Assembly: GCF_028863665.1 (NCBI RefSeq)
Contig: NZ_JARBFX010000007.1
Coordinates: 186,001 to 250,000 of the forward strand
DNA length: 64,000 nt
Direction of reading: 5' to 3'
Origin: Aquabacter sediminis
GTDB taxonomy: Bacteria > Pseudomonadota > Alphaproteobacteria > Rhizobiales > Xanthobacteraceae
The notes under the pieces are model-generated. The model saw only the letters and a program-made list of their open reading frames with translations, was not told where the DNA came from and did no database searches. Positions within the stretch are counted from its first letter, which is position 1, and the number at the start of each line of letters is the position of its first letter. Both the position numbers and the translations under genes were made by a program. Shown here piece by piece: positions 36,911 to 46,433 of this stretch.

Positions 36911-36974
36911 TTCCACGCCGCTGCGCGTTCCGCGCGGCATCGCCCCTCTCAGGACGAAAGTTCGGCGGACCCCC

Positions 36975-37919
36975 ATGGCATCGACCATCCTGCTTGCGGA
37001 CATCGGCGGAACCACCACGCGCGTCGCCCGCGCCGGGCCGGACGGGCGCCCGTTCGACGTGCGGGTGGAAGCCAATGACGGTTATGGCAGCCTGGAGGAG
37101 CTTCTGGGCGCCTACCTTGCGACCTTCGGCGCTCACAAGCCCCGTGCGGGCGTGCTGGCCATTGCCGGTCCGGTATCGGGAGACGAGATCCAGATGACCA
37201 ACCGGTCCTGGAGCTTCTCCCGCCCGGCTCTGGCGCGGGCGCTTGGGCTTGATGCCCTCACCGTCCTGAACGATTTCGCCGCGCTCGCCCAAAGCGTCCC
37301 CATTCTCGGTCGCGCCGATTTGGTCCAGGTGGGTGCGGGCAAGGCCGCGCCGGGTTGCCCCATCCTGGTCTGCGGCCCAGGCACCGGGCTCGGCACGGCG
37401 GTGCTGGTGCCCAGGGCGGACGACGGCTTCGACGTGCTGCCCGGCGAGGGGGGCCATGTGCGGCTCGGCGCCGTGACCGCGGACGAGGCGCGGGTGGTGG
37501 CACACCTGGTGCGGGATCTCGGGCCGGTGAGCGTGGAACATGTGCTGTCCGGCCCCGGCCTGGTGCGGCTTCATCGCATCCTGTCGGGGGAGAGCCTGAC
37601 CTCCCACGCCATCATCCAGGCGGCGCTGGGGGGACAGCGGGCGGAGCGGGACACCTGCCACGTCTTCCTGCGCCTGCTGGGCCGCATCGTGGGAGACTTC
37701 TGCCTGCTGGTCCAGGCCAAGGGCGGCGTCTATATCGCCGGCGGGGTGGGCGCTGCGCTGGCGCCTTTGTTCGCGGGATCTCCCTTCCGCACAGCCTTCG
37801 AGGAACATCCGCCCTATCACGATATCCTCGCCCAGGTGCCGGTGCAGGTGGTGGTGCATCCCACCCCCGGTTTGTCGGGCGCGGGAGAGGTGGGCCGCCG
37901 CCTGCTGGCGGCGCTCTGA
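36975..37919 (+). CDS. glk: Glucokinase
   Basis: The 314-residue enzyme phosphorylates glucose with ATP. The N-terminal phosphate loop reads LLADIGGTTTRVARAG, the sugar-binding Asp is in LTVLNDFAALAQSVP, and the adenosine-side loops are VCGPGTGLGTAVLV and GGVYIAGGVGAAL. The EGGHVRLG block is that of the Glk branch rather than the ROK branch, since the ROK zinc cysteines are missing. It converges on a LysR gene with only four bases between the stops. Confidence 0.92.
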   Translation: MASTILLADIGGTTTRVARAGPDGRPFDVRVEANDGYGSLEELLGAYLATFGAHKPRAGVLAIAGPVSGDEIQMTNRSWSFSRPALARALGLDALTVLNDFAALAQSVPILGRADLVQVGAGKAAPGCPILVCGPGTGLGTAVLVPRADDGFDVLPGEGGHVRLGAVTADEARVVAHLVRDLGPVSVEHVLSGPGLVRLHRILSGESLTSHAIIQAALGGQRAERDTCHVFLRLLGRIVGDFCLLVQAKGGVYIAGGVGAALAPLFAGSPFRTAFEEHPPYHDILAQVPVQVVVHPTPGLSGAGEVGRRLLAAL

Positions 37920-37923
37920 TCGC

Positions 37924-38793
37924 TCAGGCGGCGATGGTGTCGCGCGCCATGAGTTCCGAGCAGAAATGGGTCAGCGCGTCGGCCAGGTCCCGCGCCGCGC
38001 TGCTGGCGCCGTCCGCCAGTGCCAGCACCAGTTCCGTGGGCGGGACGGGAGGCAGTCCTTGGCGGGCATCGAGCACCCGATGCTCCGGCGTGACCACCCT
38101 CTGCTCCAGGAGCGCGATGCCGAGCCCGCAAGAGAGTGCTGCCTGGAGGCCGAGGATGTTGGGGCTTTCATAGGCGATGCGCCACGCCATTCCCGCCTGT
38201 TCCAGGCTGTGCACGGCGCGGTTGCGATAGATGCAGCCTTGGGGAAAGGCCACCAGCGGCACCGGGTCGCCCTCGGGCACGGGCTGGTTGGCGCCGGCGA
38301 TCCAGACCGGCCGCTCCGGCCAACTGGCCCGCACCCCCCCAAGGCCCGGCTCGCGCTTGAACAAGGCGACGTCCAGTTCCCCTCGCGCAAGGTCCGAAGA
38401 CAGGTCGCAGGACAAGCCACAGCGCACATGAAGCCGCACCCCCGGGCGTGTCGCGGCGAAGGCGGCGACTGTCTGGGTGAGGGGGATGAGGGCGAAGTCG
38501 TCGGGAATGCCCAGGCGCACCATGGCCGGGGCAGCATCGCCCGCCAGCGCCGCCTTGGCCTCGGCGCTCAAGGCGAGGATCCGCCGGGCATAGCCCAGAA
38601 GCCGTTCCCCTTCCTCCGTCAGCGCCACCTTGCGGCCGTCCCGGTTCAGGAGCGCGCAACCGGCCGCAGCCTCCAGCCGGCGGATCTGCTGGCTCACCGT
38701 GGATTGGGAACGATGGACGCGCTCGCCGGCGCGGGTGAAGCCCCCGGCATCCACCACGCTCACGAAGGCGCGCAACAGGTCGAGATCCAGCAT
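37924..38793 (-). CDS. LysR-family transcriptional regulator
   Basis: The 289-residue product has the LysR HTH at residues about 4-60 (LLRAFVSVVDAGGFTRAGERVHRSQSTVSQQIRRLE) and a type 2 periplasmic-binding-like effector domain. The ATG at 38793 gives the standard start MLDLDLLRAF. The open frame runs 440 bases further upstream, but that part is low-quality sequence and would cover the EamA promoter. It is divergent from the EamA transporter gene, which is its likely target. The effector is probably the exported compound or its precursor. Confidence 0.92.
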   Translation of the reverse strand: MLDLDLLRAFVSVVDAGGFTRAGERVHRSQSTVSQQIRRLEAAAGCALLNRDGRKVALTEEGERLLGYARRILALSAEAKAALAGDAAPAMVRLGIPDDFALIPLTQTVAAFAATRPGVRLHVRCGLSCDLSSDLARGELDVALFKREPGLGGVRASWPERPVWIAGANQPVPEGDPVPLVAFPQGCIYRNRAVHSLEQAGMAWRIAYESPNILGLQAALSCGLGIALLEQRVVTPEHRVLDARQGLPPVPPTELVLALADGASSAARDLADALTHFCSELMARDTIAA

Positions 38794-38860
38794 GGGCGCA
38801 ATCCTGCGGGCCGGCCGGCAGGGCGCAGGACCGATCCATTCATTTTTCCACTTTATCGCA

Positions 38861-38880
38861 TCGAAACATCTCATTTTCAA
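38861..38880. promoter_or_regulatory. Candidate LysR operator in the divergent gap
   Basis: The imperfect inverted repeat TCGAAA-N8-TTTCAA (5 of 6 pairs match) lies mid-way in the 127-bp gap between the LysR gene and the EamA gene, in an AT-rich patch. Its build fits a T-N11-A LysR box. Confidence 0.4.
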
Positions 38881-38920
38881 ATGCTGGCAAAATGTGGTTC
38901 TGAAGAGGAAAGGAAACCCC

Positions 38921-39868
38921 ATGACCTCTTCGCCCACCGGAACCTCCTCCTCCCCCGGCCACCTCGCAGGTGATGTGACCGGCGATCCTGCTGTCGCGAT
39001 CCCGGAGCGCCGCTTCGACTGGACGCTGGCGCTGCTGGTGGTGTTCTGCCTGCTGTGGAGCTCGGCCTTCGCCGTGTCCAAGATCGCAGTGGCCGAAGCG
39101 CCCCCGCTCCTTCTGCTGGCGACGCGCTTCCTTGCGGCGGGGGTGGCGATGCTGGTGCCGTGCGCCCTGTTTGGCGGCCTGGTGCGACTGCCGCCGCGGG
39201 ACTTCCTGGCTCTGTGCCTCGCCGGTGTGCTGAACAATGCCCTTTATCTCGGGCTCGCTTATTGCGCGGTGGTGACCATCTCGTCGGGCTTCGTGGCGGT
39301 CATCATCAGCGCCAACCCGCTGATTACGGCCCTATTGGCCGGTCCGGTGCTGGGCGAGCGGCTCAAGCCCCTGAAGGTGGTGGGCCTGCTGCTGGGTCTT
39401 GCGGGGGTCGTCATCGTCCTGCGCTCGCGCCTTGCGGGCGGGCATGAGGACCTGTTTGGCACGCTGCTGGCGCTGGGCGGCCTGCTGGCCCTGTCCTGCG
39501 GAACGGTGCTGTTCAAGCGCCTGCGCACGCCCGCCAGCCTGTTCATGGCAAGCGGCGTGCAATCCCTGGCGGCGGGCCTTAGCCTCATGCCGGTGGCCCT
39601 GATGATGGAGCCCGTGCACGCGATCCAGATCACGCCCACGCTTGCCGCTTGCTTTGCCTATCTGACGTTGGGTGTGTCGGTGGGCGGTTATAGCCTGTGG
39701 TACGCCATCCTCTCCCGCAGCACCGCCACCAAGGCCAGCGCGCTGCACTTCCTGATGCCACCCTTGGGTCTGGCCTTCGGCTGGCTTCTCCTGGGCGAGG
39801 CGGTGCCGCCGCTGGATTTCCTCGGCATCATCCCCATCGCGCTGGGCATTCGCCTCGTCACCCGCTGA
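38921..39868 (+). CDS. EamA/DMT-superfamily transporter
   Basis: The 315-residue protein has a Ser/Thr-rich N-terminus of about 30 residues and ten hydrophobic segments in two EamA repeats (first: FCLLWSSAFAVSKIAVAEAPP; second: TLLALGGLLALSCGTVLFKRL). Members export amino acids, metabolites or drugs across the inner membrane. The ATG at 38921 follows AGAGGAAAGGAAACCCC. The 3' end overlaps the convergent RluA gene by 11 bp. Control by the divergent LysR is likely. Confidence 0.9.
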   Translation: MTSSPTGTSSSPGHLAGDVTGDPAVAIPERRFDWTLALLVVFCLLWSSAFAVSKIAVAEAPPLLLLATRFLAAGVAMLVPCALFGGLVRLPPRDFLALCLAGVLNNALYLGLAYCAVVTISSGFVAVIISANPLITALLAGPVLGERLKPLKVVGLLLGLAGVVIVLRSRLAGGHEDLFGTLLALGGLLALSCGTVLFKRLRTPASLFMASGVQSLAAGLSLMPVALMMEPVHAIQITPTLAACFAYLTLGVSVGGYSLWYAILSRSTATKASALHFLMPPLGLAFGWLLLGEAVPPLDFLGIIPIALGIRLVTR

Positions 39869-40649
39869 CGGGGGGCTCCGAAAAGGCGGCATCGGCGGCG
39901 GCCTCCAGTAAGGCCAGGTCGCCTCCAAGGGCCGCCACCGTCGCCCGCATGTGCTCGGGGAACGGCGCGGACACCGTAACGGGCGGCCCGCTCTTGGCCA
40001 GCGGAACCACCACCCGCCTGGAATGGAGGTGCAGCAGCGGCCCGCCTGGCAGGCGGGAGGCGCCGCCATAGATGGCATCTCCCAGGATCGGATAGCCCAG
40101 ATGCGCCAGATGGGCGCGCAATTGGTGGGTGCGGCCGGTAATGGGCGAAAGCGCCATCACCGTCAGTCCCTCGCCCCGATAGAGAACCTGCCAATCGGTG
40201 ATCGCCTCCAGCGCGCCCGCCGTGCCCTTGGGCACCGCCTGCATCCACCAGCCCCGGTGGGGCGAGCGCTTGGCCAGCGGCTGGTCGATGCGCCCGCTTG
40301 TCTCCAGGGGCGCGCCGCGGGTCACCGCCACATAGGTCTTGTCCACCTTGCCCTCGGCGAACAGCCGGTTGAGCAAGGCCAGCGCCTTGGGATGGCGGCC
40401 CAGCACCAGGCAGCCGGACGTGTCCTTGTCCAGCCGGTGGGCCAGTTCCGGTCGCTTGGGCAGGCCGAAGCGCAGGTCGTCCAGATGGTCGTGCAGGGTC
40501 TCACCGCCCTTCGGCCCGGGATGGACCGGCAGGCCGGCGGGCTTATCGAGAACCAGCATCATCCCGTCGCGATGCAGCAGGCGGGCGGCGAGCGCCTCAG
40601 AGGAGGCCATGGGTGCGGAAGGCGTCATAGTGGTGGCGGGCGGAGGCAT
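39858..40649 (-). CDS. RluA-family RNA pseudouridine synthase
   Basis: The 263-residue enzyme isomerises uridine in rRNA or tRNA. The catalytic block is [20 protein letters not shown] with the nucleophile Asp. [15 protein letters not shown] is the first conserved strand and [20 protein letters not shown] the C-terminal signature. It has no S4 domain, like RluA/TruC. The start is uncertain because ATGs at 40649, 40628 and 40610 are all in frame without a strong ribosome site. It overlaps the end of the macrodomain gene on the same strand, so the two are likely co-transcribed. Confidence 0.9.
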   Translation of the reverse strand: MPPPATTMTPSAPMASSEALAARLLHRDGMMLVLDKPAGLPVHPGPKGGETLHDHLDDLRFGLPKRPELAHRLDKDTSGCLVLGRHPKALALLNRLFAEGKVDKTYVAVTRGAPLETSGRIDQPLAKRSPHRGWWMQAVPKGTAGALEAITDWQVLYRGEGLTVMALSPITGRTHQLRAHLAHLGYPILGDAIYGGASRLPGGPLLHLHSRRVVVPLAKSGPPVTVSAPFPEHMRATVAALGGDLALLEAAADAAFSEPPVSG

Positions 40650-41241
40650 CCGAGAAACAGCAGAAGATCACATGCGCCACGCCGCCGGCGCCGTCCAGGG
40701 CCGCGCGCACGGCTTGAACCGCGATGGGCGCCGCCCGCTCCGCCGGAAAACCATACACACCCGTGGAAATGGCGGGAAAGGCGAGGGAGGCAAGGCCGGC
40801 GTCCGCCGCCAGCGCCATCGATCTTTCATAGCAAGCGGCGAGGAGCCGGTCCTCTCCCCAGCCGCCACCGCGCCAGACCGGACCGACCGTGTGGATGACA
40901 TGGCGGGCGGGCAGGTCGTGGCCTTCGGTCATCTTCGCTTCGCCCGTCTGGCAGCCCCCCAGCGCGCGGCATTCGGCCAGCAATCCAGGACCCGCCGCCC
41001 GGTGGATGGCACCGTCCACGCCCCCGCCGCCCAACAGCGACGTGTTCGCGGCGTTCACGATGGCGTCGGTGGAAAGGGTGGTGATGTCGCCCACGCAGAT
41101 GTCGAGGCGGGTCGCCCCCACTGTGGCACGATGGAGTGGAACCAAGGCCTCGTCCTTTCCCTGTGCTCGCCGAAGCGTGATCCCGGCGGCAGCGGCGCAC
41201 GGCGCTGCGGAACCTATATGAAGCGTCATGCGCCTTGTCAC
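40597..41241 (-). CDS. Macrodomain protein (O-acetyl-ADP-ribose deacetylase-like)
   Basis: The product of about 214 residues has a macrodomain from about residue 45. [29 protein letters not shown] holds the catalytic/ligand Asn pair, followed by [13 protein letters not shown], and [11 protein letters not shown] is the second phosphate loop. These enzymes remove acetyl or ADP-ribose groups from ADP-ribose adducts. A GTG at 41241 or an ATG at 41229 may be the start. The first 40 residues are not part of the fold. Its 5' end is head-to-head with the DUF3750 gene and slightly overlapping. Confidence 0.9.
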   Translation of the reverse strand: MTRRMTLHIGSAAPCAAAAGITLRRAQGKDEALVPLHRATVGATRLDICVGDITTLSTDAIVNAANTSLLGGGGVDGAIHRAAGPGLLAECRALGGCQTGEAKMTEGHDLPARHVIHTVGPVWRGGGWGEDRLLAACYERSMALAADAGLASLAFPAISTGVYGFPAERAAPIAVQAVRAALDGAGGVAHVIFCCFSDASARHHYDAFRTHGLL

Positions 41242-42009
41242 AGTTCCTTCATCTGCTCGCCCCGCGTGTTGAAACTCCTGCTCCTCGGCTTTTGCGGGCT
41301 CTACCTGCTGCCCATTCTCGTCGCCGCGGGCCTCTGGGCGGCAGGGGATTCGCCGCGCGACTTCTGGTCAGCGGATCGCTCCAGCGCCGGCCTCCTGGCG
41401 CCGGCCGAGGCCCATAAGCCTGCCGTGGTGCGCGTCTTCGCCGCCCGGACCGTGCGCTGGCGGGGCATCTTCGCGGTCCATTCCTGGATTGTGATGAAGG
41501 AGGAGGGCGCCGACCGCTACCAGCGCTATGACTACACGGCGTGGGGTGAGCCCATTCGCGTCAACGGCTTCGTGGCCGACGGGCGCTGGTTCGGGCAGGT
41601 GCCGGACCTCGTCTTTGCCGCCGACGGGCCGGAGGCGGAGCGCCTCATTCCAGCGCTTCGCCGCGCCATCGCCGAGTATGGCCCCCGCCGTCTGGGCGAT
41701 TATTCCGCCTGGCCGGGACCCAATTCCAACACCTTCGTGGCCGCCGTGCTGGCTGCGGTGCCTGGCACCGAAGTGGTGCTGCCGCCCACCGCCATCGGCA
41801 AGGACTTTCCGGTGGATGGACGCTGGCTCGCGCGCACGCCATCGGGGACGGGCGTGCGCGCGAGCCTCGGCGGATATGTGGGGATCACACTGGGGTGGGT
41901 GGAAGGCGTGGAATTGAATATTCTCGGCGCGGTGGCGGGCCTCGACCTGCGCCGCCCCGCCCTCAAGCTCCCGGCCTTGGGGCGCCTGGGCATGGCCTCG
42001 GCGGACTGA
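41218..42009 (+). CDS. DUF3750 family protein
   Basis: The product of about 263 residues has one membrane segment near the N-terminus ([23 protein letters not shown]) and a periplasmic or lumenal domain with [24 protein letters not shown] and [17 protein letters not shown]. These are the hallmarks of DUF3750, whose function is unknown. The His-Ser and Asn-Cys/Ser-like pattern recalls NlpC/P60-like thiol folds, but Ser replaces Cys, so enzymatic activity is doubtful. The start is ATG 41218 or GTG 41266. Confidence 0.8.
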   Translation: MKRHAPCHSSFICSPRVLKLLLLGFCGLYLLPILVAAGLWAAGDSPRDFWSADRSSAGLLAPAEAHKPAVVRVFAARTVRWRGIFAVHSWIVMKEEGADRYQRYDYTAWGEPIRVNGFVADGRWFGQVPDLVFAADGPEAERLIPALRRAIAEYGPRRLGDYSAWPGPNSNTFVAAVLAAVPGTEVVLPPTAIGKDFPVDGRWLARTPSGTGVRASLGGYVGITLGWVEGVELNILGAVAGLDLRRPALKLPALGRLGMASAD

Positions 42010-42093
42010 TGGCCGGTCCTTTGCCGTCGTCACAACCCTGTCGCCTTGGGCGTGGCAGGGAGCAGGCGTGACGCCAAGCCCGGAGAGCCGCTT

Positions 42094-42618
42094 ATGGCCC
42101 ATACGCGAAAGACCGAACGCCGCCTGCTGACCGACACGGAAATGGAATTCGTGGAGCAGGCCCGCCATCCCGCTCTGGCGGGCATGACCCATGCGGATCT
42201 CGTGGCGCTCGTCCACCATCTGCGCGAGCGGCGGGACCGCGCCCAGACCATCGCCAACAACCAGCGCCGCAGCCTGCGCGGCAAGGGCGGCCGGGGCGAA
42301 GTGACCTATGACAAGGCCGAGTCCGGCAACCGCCAGAAGGCGGCGGTGCTCACCGACGCCCTCACCCGCGCCCGCCGCGAACTGAAGCGCCGCGATGACT
42401 TCGCCGCCCATCTGGAACTGGTGGCCAATGCCCGCCGCGCGCTGGAGATGAAGCGCGCCGCTGACGCGCCGCACCATCCCGACGCTGGCGACCATGCGAA
42501 CCTTGGCATGCGCCCGAAGCAGAAGCGCCGGCTGGAGCGCATTGGCAGCCGCTCGGGGGAAGCAGGCCGCGTCACCAAGTTCGTGGCGGTGGCGCAAGCC
42601 AAGAAAGACTCGCGCTGA
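42094..42618 (+). CDS. Conserved basic hypothetical protein
   Basis: The 174-residue product is not recognised. It is very rich in Arg, Lys and His, mostly helical by composition, with no membrane segment. It has an orderly N-terminal half (DTEMEFVEQARHPALAGMTHADLVALVHHLRERRDRAQTI split over two helices) and a basic C-terminal tail (RPKQKRRLERIGSRSG). The ATG at 42094 is chosen because GGAGAG lies seven bases before it. A nucleic-acid-binding role is possible from charge only. Confidence 0.65.
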   Translation: MAHTRKTERRLLTDTEMEFVEQARHPALAGMTHADLVALVHHLRERRDRAQTIANNQRRSLRGKGGRGEVTYDKAESGNRQKAAVLTDALTRARRELKRRDDFAAHLELVANARRALEMKRAADAPHHPDAGDHANLGMRPKQKRRLERIGSRSGEAGRVTKFVAVAQAKKDSR

Positions 42619-42642
42619 ACTTGCCGTGCGGCTGGGAGAGGC

Positions 42643-43695
42643 CTACTCGGCCAGTTCCAGCCGCAGGTCCAGGGTGGAGCGCTTTCCGATATCGTCATAA
42701 TGGGCGGAGAGGAAATCCTCCGCCGCCTGCCGGCCCACATCCCGCAAATGCTGCAGGAAGGCCCATTCGGCGTTCATCTTGGAGGTCACGTCCAAATTGA
42801 CCAACTGGTCTGCACCGCCGATCCGGTGCAGGCGCACCCGCCGGAAGCCAGAGCCGCCCAGCGTCCAGCGGGTGAGCAGGCCCTGCTCGATGAGCTGGGT
42901 CACCTGGTCGATGGCGCGCAGCTGGGACAGCAGCGAGGCATTGAAAGTGATCTCGTTGATGCGGTTCTGGATTTCGGCCGAGGTACGCGGCGTCTCCTCG
43001 CGCAGGATCGGATTGATCTGCACCAGCAGGATGTCGTCCGCCTCCACCTTCTCATAGAGCGGGAAGAGCGGCGGATTGCCCATATAGCCGCCGTCCCAAT
43101 AGGGCACGCCGTCAATCTCCACCGCCTGGAAGATGAAGGGCAGGCAGGCGGATGCCATCACCGCGTCCGCCGTCATGTCCTCGTGCCCGAAGATGCGGGC
43201 GCGGCCCGTATGCACATTGGTGGCGGAGATGAAGACCTTCACGCTGGAGGCGCGGATGGCCTCGAAATCCACGTGCACATTGAGGATTTCGCGCAGCGGA
43301 TTGATGTTGAGGGGATTGAAGTCGTAGGGCGACAGGAAGCGGCTCGCCACCTCGAAGGCCAGATAGGCCGGGTTGCGCGCCAGCGACCAATTGCCCAGGA
43401 GCCGGTCGAACGCGGTCCGCTGGAGCGGGGAGAGCCGCCCGTCCCGCGACACGTCCCGCCAGAACAGGGTAAGTGCCGCCCGCGCCTCGTCCGGCCCGCC
43501 TTTGGCGAGCCCCGAGGCCATGACAACCGCGTTCATGGCCCCGGCGCTGGTGCCGGAAATGCCGGAGATGGAGATGCTCTCCTCCTGGAGGAGGCGATCC
43601 ACCACCCCCCAGGTGAAGGCGCCATGGGCGCCCCCACCCTGGAGGGCGAGGGAAATCGCCTTCCGGGGGGAGCGCTTCGTGCCGGGGGCACTCAT
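42643..43695 (-). CDS. Patatin-like phospholipase family protein
   Basis: The product of about 350 residues has the patatin layout: oxyanion loop LALQGGGAHGAFTWGVVD, nucleophile elbow ISGISGTSAGAMNAVV, and the catalytic Asp in YWDGGYMGNPPLFP. Substrates of this family are phospholipids or other acyl esters. The ATG at 43695 places the fold at the right distance, while the open frame to 43782 overlaps the upstream gene. It follows 3-hydroxybutyrate dehydrogenase by 28 bp in one operon, so a role in storage-polyester or lipid breakdown is possible. Confidence 0.9.
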   Translation of the reverse strand: MSAPGTKRSPRKAISLALQGGGAHGAFTWGVVDRLLQEESISISGISGTSAGAMNAVVMASGLAKGGPDEARAALTLFWRDVSRDGRLSPLQRTAFDRLLGNWSLARNPAYLAFEVASRFLSPYDFNPLNINPLREILNVHVDFEAIRASSVKVFISATNVHTGRARIFGHEDMTADAVMASACLPFIFQAVEIDGVPYWDGGYMGNPPLFPLYEKVEADDILLVQINPILREETPRTSAEIQNRINEITFNASLLSQLRAIDQVTQLIEQGLLTRWTLGGSGFRRVRLHRIGGADQLVNLDVTSKMNAEWAFLQHLRDVGRQAAEDFLSAHYDDIGKRSTLDLRLELAE

Positions 43696-43723
43696 GGCGT
43701 CGGCCTTTCCGGCCGCAGGGATC

Positions 43724-44509
43724 TCACTCAGCGACCCAGCCGCCGTCGATCTGCTGCATGGAGCCGGTGATGGACCGGGCATTGTCGGAGGCCAGGAACA
43801 CCGCCAGCGCCGCCACTTCTTCCACCGTGATGAATTCCTTGGTGGGCTGGGCGGCCAGGATCACGTCCCGCTTGACCTGCTCTTCCGTGATGCCGCGCGC
43901 CTTGGCGGTATCGGGAATCTGCTTCTCCACCAGGGGCGTCCAGACATAGCCGGGGCAGATGGCGTTGCAGGTGATGCCGAAGGTGGCGGTCTCGAGCGCG
44001 ATGGTCTTGGTCAGGCCGGCAATGCCGTGCTTGGCCGAGACATAGGCCGATTTGAAGGGCGAGGCCACCAGGGCATGGGCCGAAGCGGTGTTGATGATAC
44101 GGCCCCACTTCTTCGCCTTCATGCCGGGAATGGCGGCGCGGCTGGCGAAGAAGGCGGCGGAGAGGTTGATGGCGATGATCTTGTTCCAGGTGTCGATCGG
44201 GAATTCCTCGACCGGGGCCACATGCTGGATGCCGGCATTGTTGACCAGAATATCGCAGGCGCCGAGCTCGGTCTCAGCAAGCTTCACCATGCCGGCGATT
44301 TCCTCGGGGTCGAGCATGTTGGCGTCGGAATAGAGCGCCTTGACGCCGAAGTCGGCCTCGATCTTGGAGCGTTCCGTCTCGATGGCGGCGGCATCGCCGA
44401 GACCATTGATGACCACGTTCGCACCCTCGGCGGCGAAGGCGCGGGCATAAGCCAGCCCGATTCCGCTGGTGGAACCCGTGACGACGGCGACCTTACCCTT
44501 CAAGGACAT
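43724..44509 (-). CDS. bdhA: 3-hydroxybutyrate dehydrogenase
   Basis: The 261-residue short-chain dehydrogenase interconverts D-3-hydroxybutyrate and acetoacetate with NAD. The cofactor loop is VVTGSTSGIGLAYARAF, followed by LVNNAGIQHVAPVE and the catalytic YVSAKHG. The C-terminal TGSMQQIDGGWVAE is typical of BdhA. The ATG at 44509 has GGGGATC as ribosome site and is preferred over 44527. It leads the bdhA-patatin operon and likely serves polyhydroxybutyrate turnover. Confidence 0.92.
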   Translation of the reverse strand: MSLKGKVAVVTGSTSGIGLAYARAFAAEGANVVINGLGDAAAIETERSKIEADFGVKALYSDANMLDPEEIAGMVKLAETELGACDILVNNAGIQHVAPVEEFPIDTWNKIIAINLSAAFFASRAAIPGMKAKKWGRIINTASAHALVASPFKSAYVSAKHGIAGLTKTIALETATFGITCNAICPGYVWTPLVEKQIPDTAKARGITEEQVKRDVILAAQPTKEFITVEEVAALAVFLASDNARSITGSMQQIDGGWVAE

Positions 44510-44647
44510 GACTGATCCCCATTTCAAGACAGGACGGGCGGCATGGCGCCGCTCGTCCGAGGTTTAGTGCGAAGCTGTGACGCTGGCGTCACGTCTCCGG
44601 GCGCGCTGACCTTGCGCCGCAAAATCGGCGCGCGCAACCGGGCTCGA

Positions 44648-45097
44648 TCAAGGCTGCTTGGCGCAGGCCGCCACGACCTCCTTCACCGGATGGAGGCATT
44701 CCACCACCGTTTTACCGCCTTCGCTGGAAAAAACCGCGATGTGCTGGAAGCCACGCTGAGGGTTCACGCAATAGCCGCCGATCAGCGCCTCGCCGCTTTC
44801 GCAGCTGACGGTGCAGCCGGCCTGCGGGCAGGCGGCGGTGCGCAGCGTGACAAGGCTGGCGGCGGAGGCTCCGGCCGGGCCGGCGGGACCAACGGGCCCT
44901 TGGGGGCCGCTCGGGCCGGCAGGACCCGCCGCGCCCACGGGGCCCATGGGGCCCGCGGGACCTGCGACACCGGCCGGCCCGGCCGGGCCCGTGGGGCCGG
45001 CAGGCCCGGCATCCCCCTTTGCGCCGGGCTTACCCTCGAAACAGCCCGCCAGAGGCAGGGCGATGGCCGCAACCAAGAGATACTTGAACAACCGCAT
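44648..45097 (-). CDS. Collagen-like lipoprotein with Cys-rich C-terminal domain
   Basis: The 149-residue product has a lipoprotein signal (residues 1-19, ending ALPLAGC). It continues with 19 unbroken Gly-x-y triplets (residues 22-78, many GPA and GPT/GPV) that would form a collagen-type triple helix without hydroxyproline. A 70-residue domain with six cysteines follows. No anchoring LPxTG motif exists, so the lipid holds it to a membrane. The ATG at 45097 is chosen for the signal peptide. It is single and divergent from zur. The function is unknown, and surface adhesion or structural roles are known for bacterial collagen-like proteins. Confidence 0.85.
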   Translation of the reverse strand: MRLFKYLLVAAIALPLAGCFEGKPGAKGDAGPAGPTGPAGPAGVAGPAGPMGPVGAAGPAGPSGPQGPVGPAGPAGASAASLVTLRTAACPQAGCTVSCESGEALIGGYCVNPQRGFQHIAVFSSEGGKTVVECLHPVKEVVAACAKQP

Positions 45098-45219
45098 GGA
45101 AGCCCCCTTGAGCCGGTCTGCCCGGCGGCCGCATCGTGCCGTTCGTGACCCTGGGGAACAAGGTGTTTTGGCAGCGCTCCAGCGTGGCGCGTGCACTTCG
45201 GAGCGACTACATTGGCGCC

Positions 45220-45714
45220 ATGGCATCCTCCCAGTCCAGCCACCCCCATCACGACCATGACCATGCTGCCTGCGTTGCCGACGCGGTGGCGCGCTTCGAG
45301 GCGCGGTGCGCGGAGAAGGGCCTGCGGCTCACGCCCCTGCGTCGCCGGGTGATGGAGTCGCTCGCCCAGAGCCACGTTCCGCTCGGCGCCTATGAATTGG
45401 TGGAGCGGCTCGGCCGCACGGGCGAGCGTCCGCCGCCCATGTCGGTCTACCGGGTGCTGGATTTCCTGGTGGCAGAGGGCCTCGCCCATCGCATCGAGAG
45501 CCGCAACGCCTTCCTGGCCTGCGGCCACACCCACGGGGAGACCGATGTGGCGGTGTTCCTCATCTGCGAACAATGCGGGGCCGCCCAGGAGGTCGCCTCC
45601 CACGCGCTGGGCCGCGACCTCTCCTGGGCCGCCCGCGCCGCCGGCTTCGAGCCGCGCCAGCGGGTGCTGGAGGTGGCCGGGCGATGCGCGGGGTGCAAGG
45701 ACAAGGGGGAATGA
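45220..45714 (+). CDS. zur: Zinc uptake regulator Zur (Fur family)
   Basis: The 164-residue repressor has a His-rich N-terminus ([11 protein letters not shown]), the Fur winged helix ([35 protein letters not shown]) and a dimer domain with the metal sites [15 protein letters not shown] and a C-terminal GRCAGCK. The two CxxC pairs make the structural zinc site. The ATG at 45220 gives a family-like length. No zinc transporter genes are in view. Its stop overlaps the methyltransferase start by four bases. Confidence 0.88.
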   Translation: MASSQSSHPHHDHDHAACVADAVARFEARCAEKGLRLTPLRRRVMESLAQSHVPLGAYELVERLGRTGERPPPMSVYRVLDFLVAEGLAHRIESRNAFLACGHTHGETDVAVFLICEQCGAAQEVASHALGRDLSWAARAAGFEPRQRVLEVAGRCAGCKDKGE

Positions 45715-46433
45715 GGGCGATGGATGGGCGGTCTGGCGGGACGAAATGTGCGATCTGCGGGGGAACTGAGTTTCGGTTCCAGCGGGTGCTGTGGCCGGAC
45801 TTGATCGCCGCATGGGGCCTCTCCCAGGAGGAGACGGACTATGTGGATCGGCAGCAAGGTTACGCCTGTGTGGAGTGCGGTGCGAACTTGCGGGTCGTGG
45901 CGCTGGGTGATGCCATTCGCGATGCCCTCGGCCGGCGGTGCGTGGTGCGTGACCTCGCCGCGGATGCGGGCCTCCACGCCTGCCGCATCCTGGATCTGAA
46001 TGGCGCCGTGGCGATCTCCGAGGCGCTGTCCCGATTGCCCGGCTATGTGCGCGGCGACTTTCCCGAAGTGGATATGGAAAACCTCCCCTATCCCTCCGGC
46101 ACCTTCGACGTGGTGACCCATTCCGACACGCTGGAGCATGTGCCACATCCCATCCGCGCGCTCGAGGAATGTCGACGCGTCCTGAAGCCCGGGGGCCGCC
46201 TCTGCTTCACCATCCCCGTTATCGTGGGCCGCCTCACCCGCGACCGGGCTGGCCTGCCGAAAAGCTGGCATGGCAATCCGGCGGAGTCCGGCGATGATTT
46301 CCTGGTGCAGACCGAGTTCGGCGCCGACATGTGGACTTATGTGATGCGCGCCGGTTTCGGCCGCGTGGCCATCCACCAGGTCGGCTTCCCGGCTGCCACC
46401 GCCATCACGGCTTGGGACGAGGACGGGGCGTGA
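45711..46433 (+). CDS. SAM-dependent methyltransferase with N-terminal zinc-ribbon-like region
   Basis: The 240-residue product has two CxxC pairs near the N-terminus (KCAICGG and ACVECGANL), likely a zinc ribbon. A class I methyltransferase core follows (MENLPYPSGTFDVVTHSDTLEHVPHPIRAL and RVLKPGGRLCFTIP). The glycine-rich motif I is poorly kept (CRILDLNGAVAIS). The ATG overlaps the zur stop and has AAGGGGGA before it, so it is co-translated with zur. The substrate is unknown, and similar proteins act on glycans. Confidence 0.75.
   Translation: MRAMDGRSGGTKCAICGGTEFRFQRVLWPDLIAAWGLSQEETDYVDRQQGYACVECGANLRVVALGDAIRDALGRRCVVRDLAADAGLHACRILDLNGAVAISEALSRLPGYVRGDFPEVDMENLPYPSGTFDVVTHSDTLEHVPHPIRALEECRRVLKPGGRLCFTIPVIVGRLTRDRAGLPKSWHGNPAESGDDFLVQTEFGADMWTYVMRAGFGRVAIHQVGFPAATAITAWDEDGA

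Noticed and set aside
44864-45034. GGCCC-rich tandem repeats as a non-coding minisatellite
   Set aside because: They are in frame and encode unbroken Gly-x-y triplets of a signal-peptide-bearing protein.
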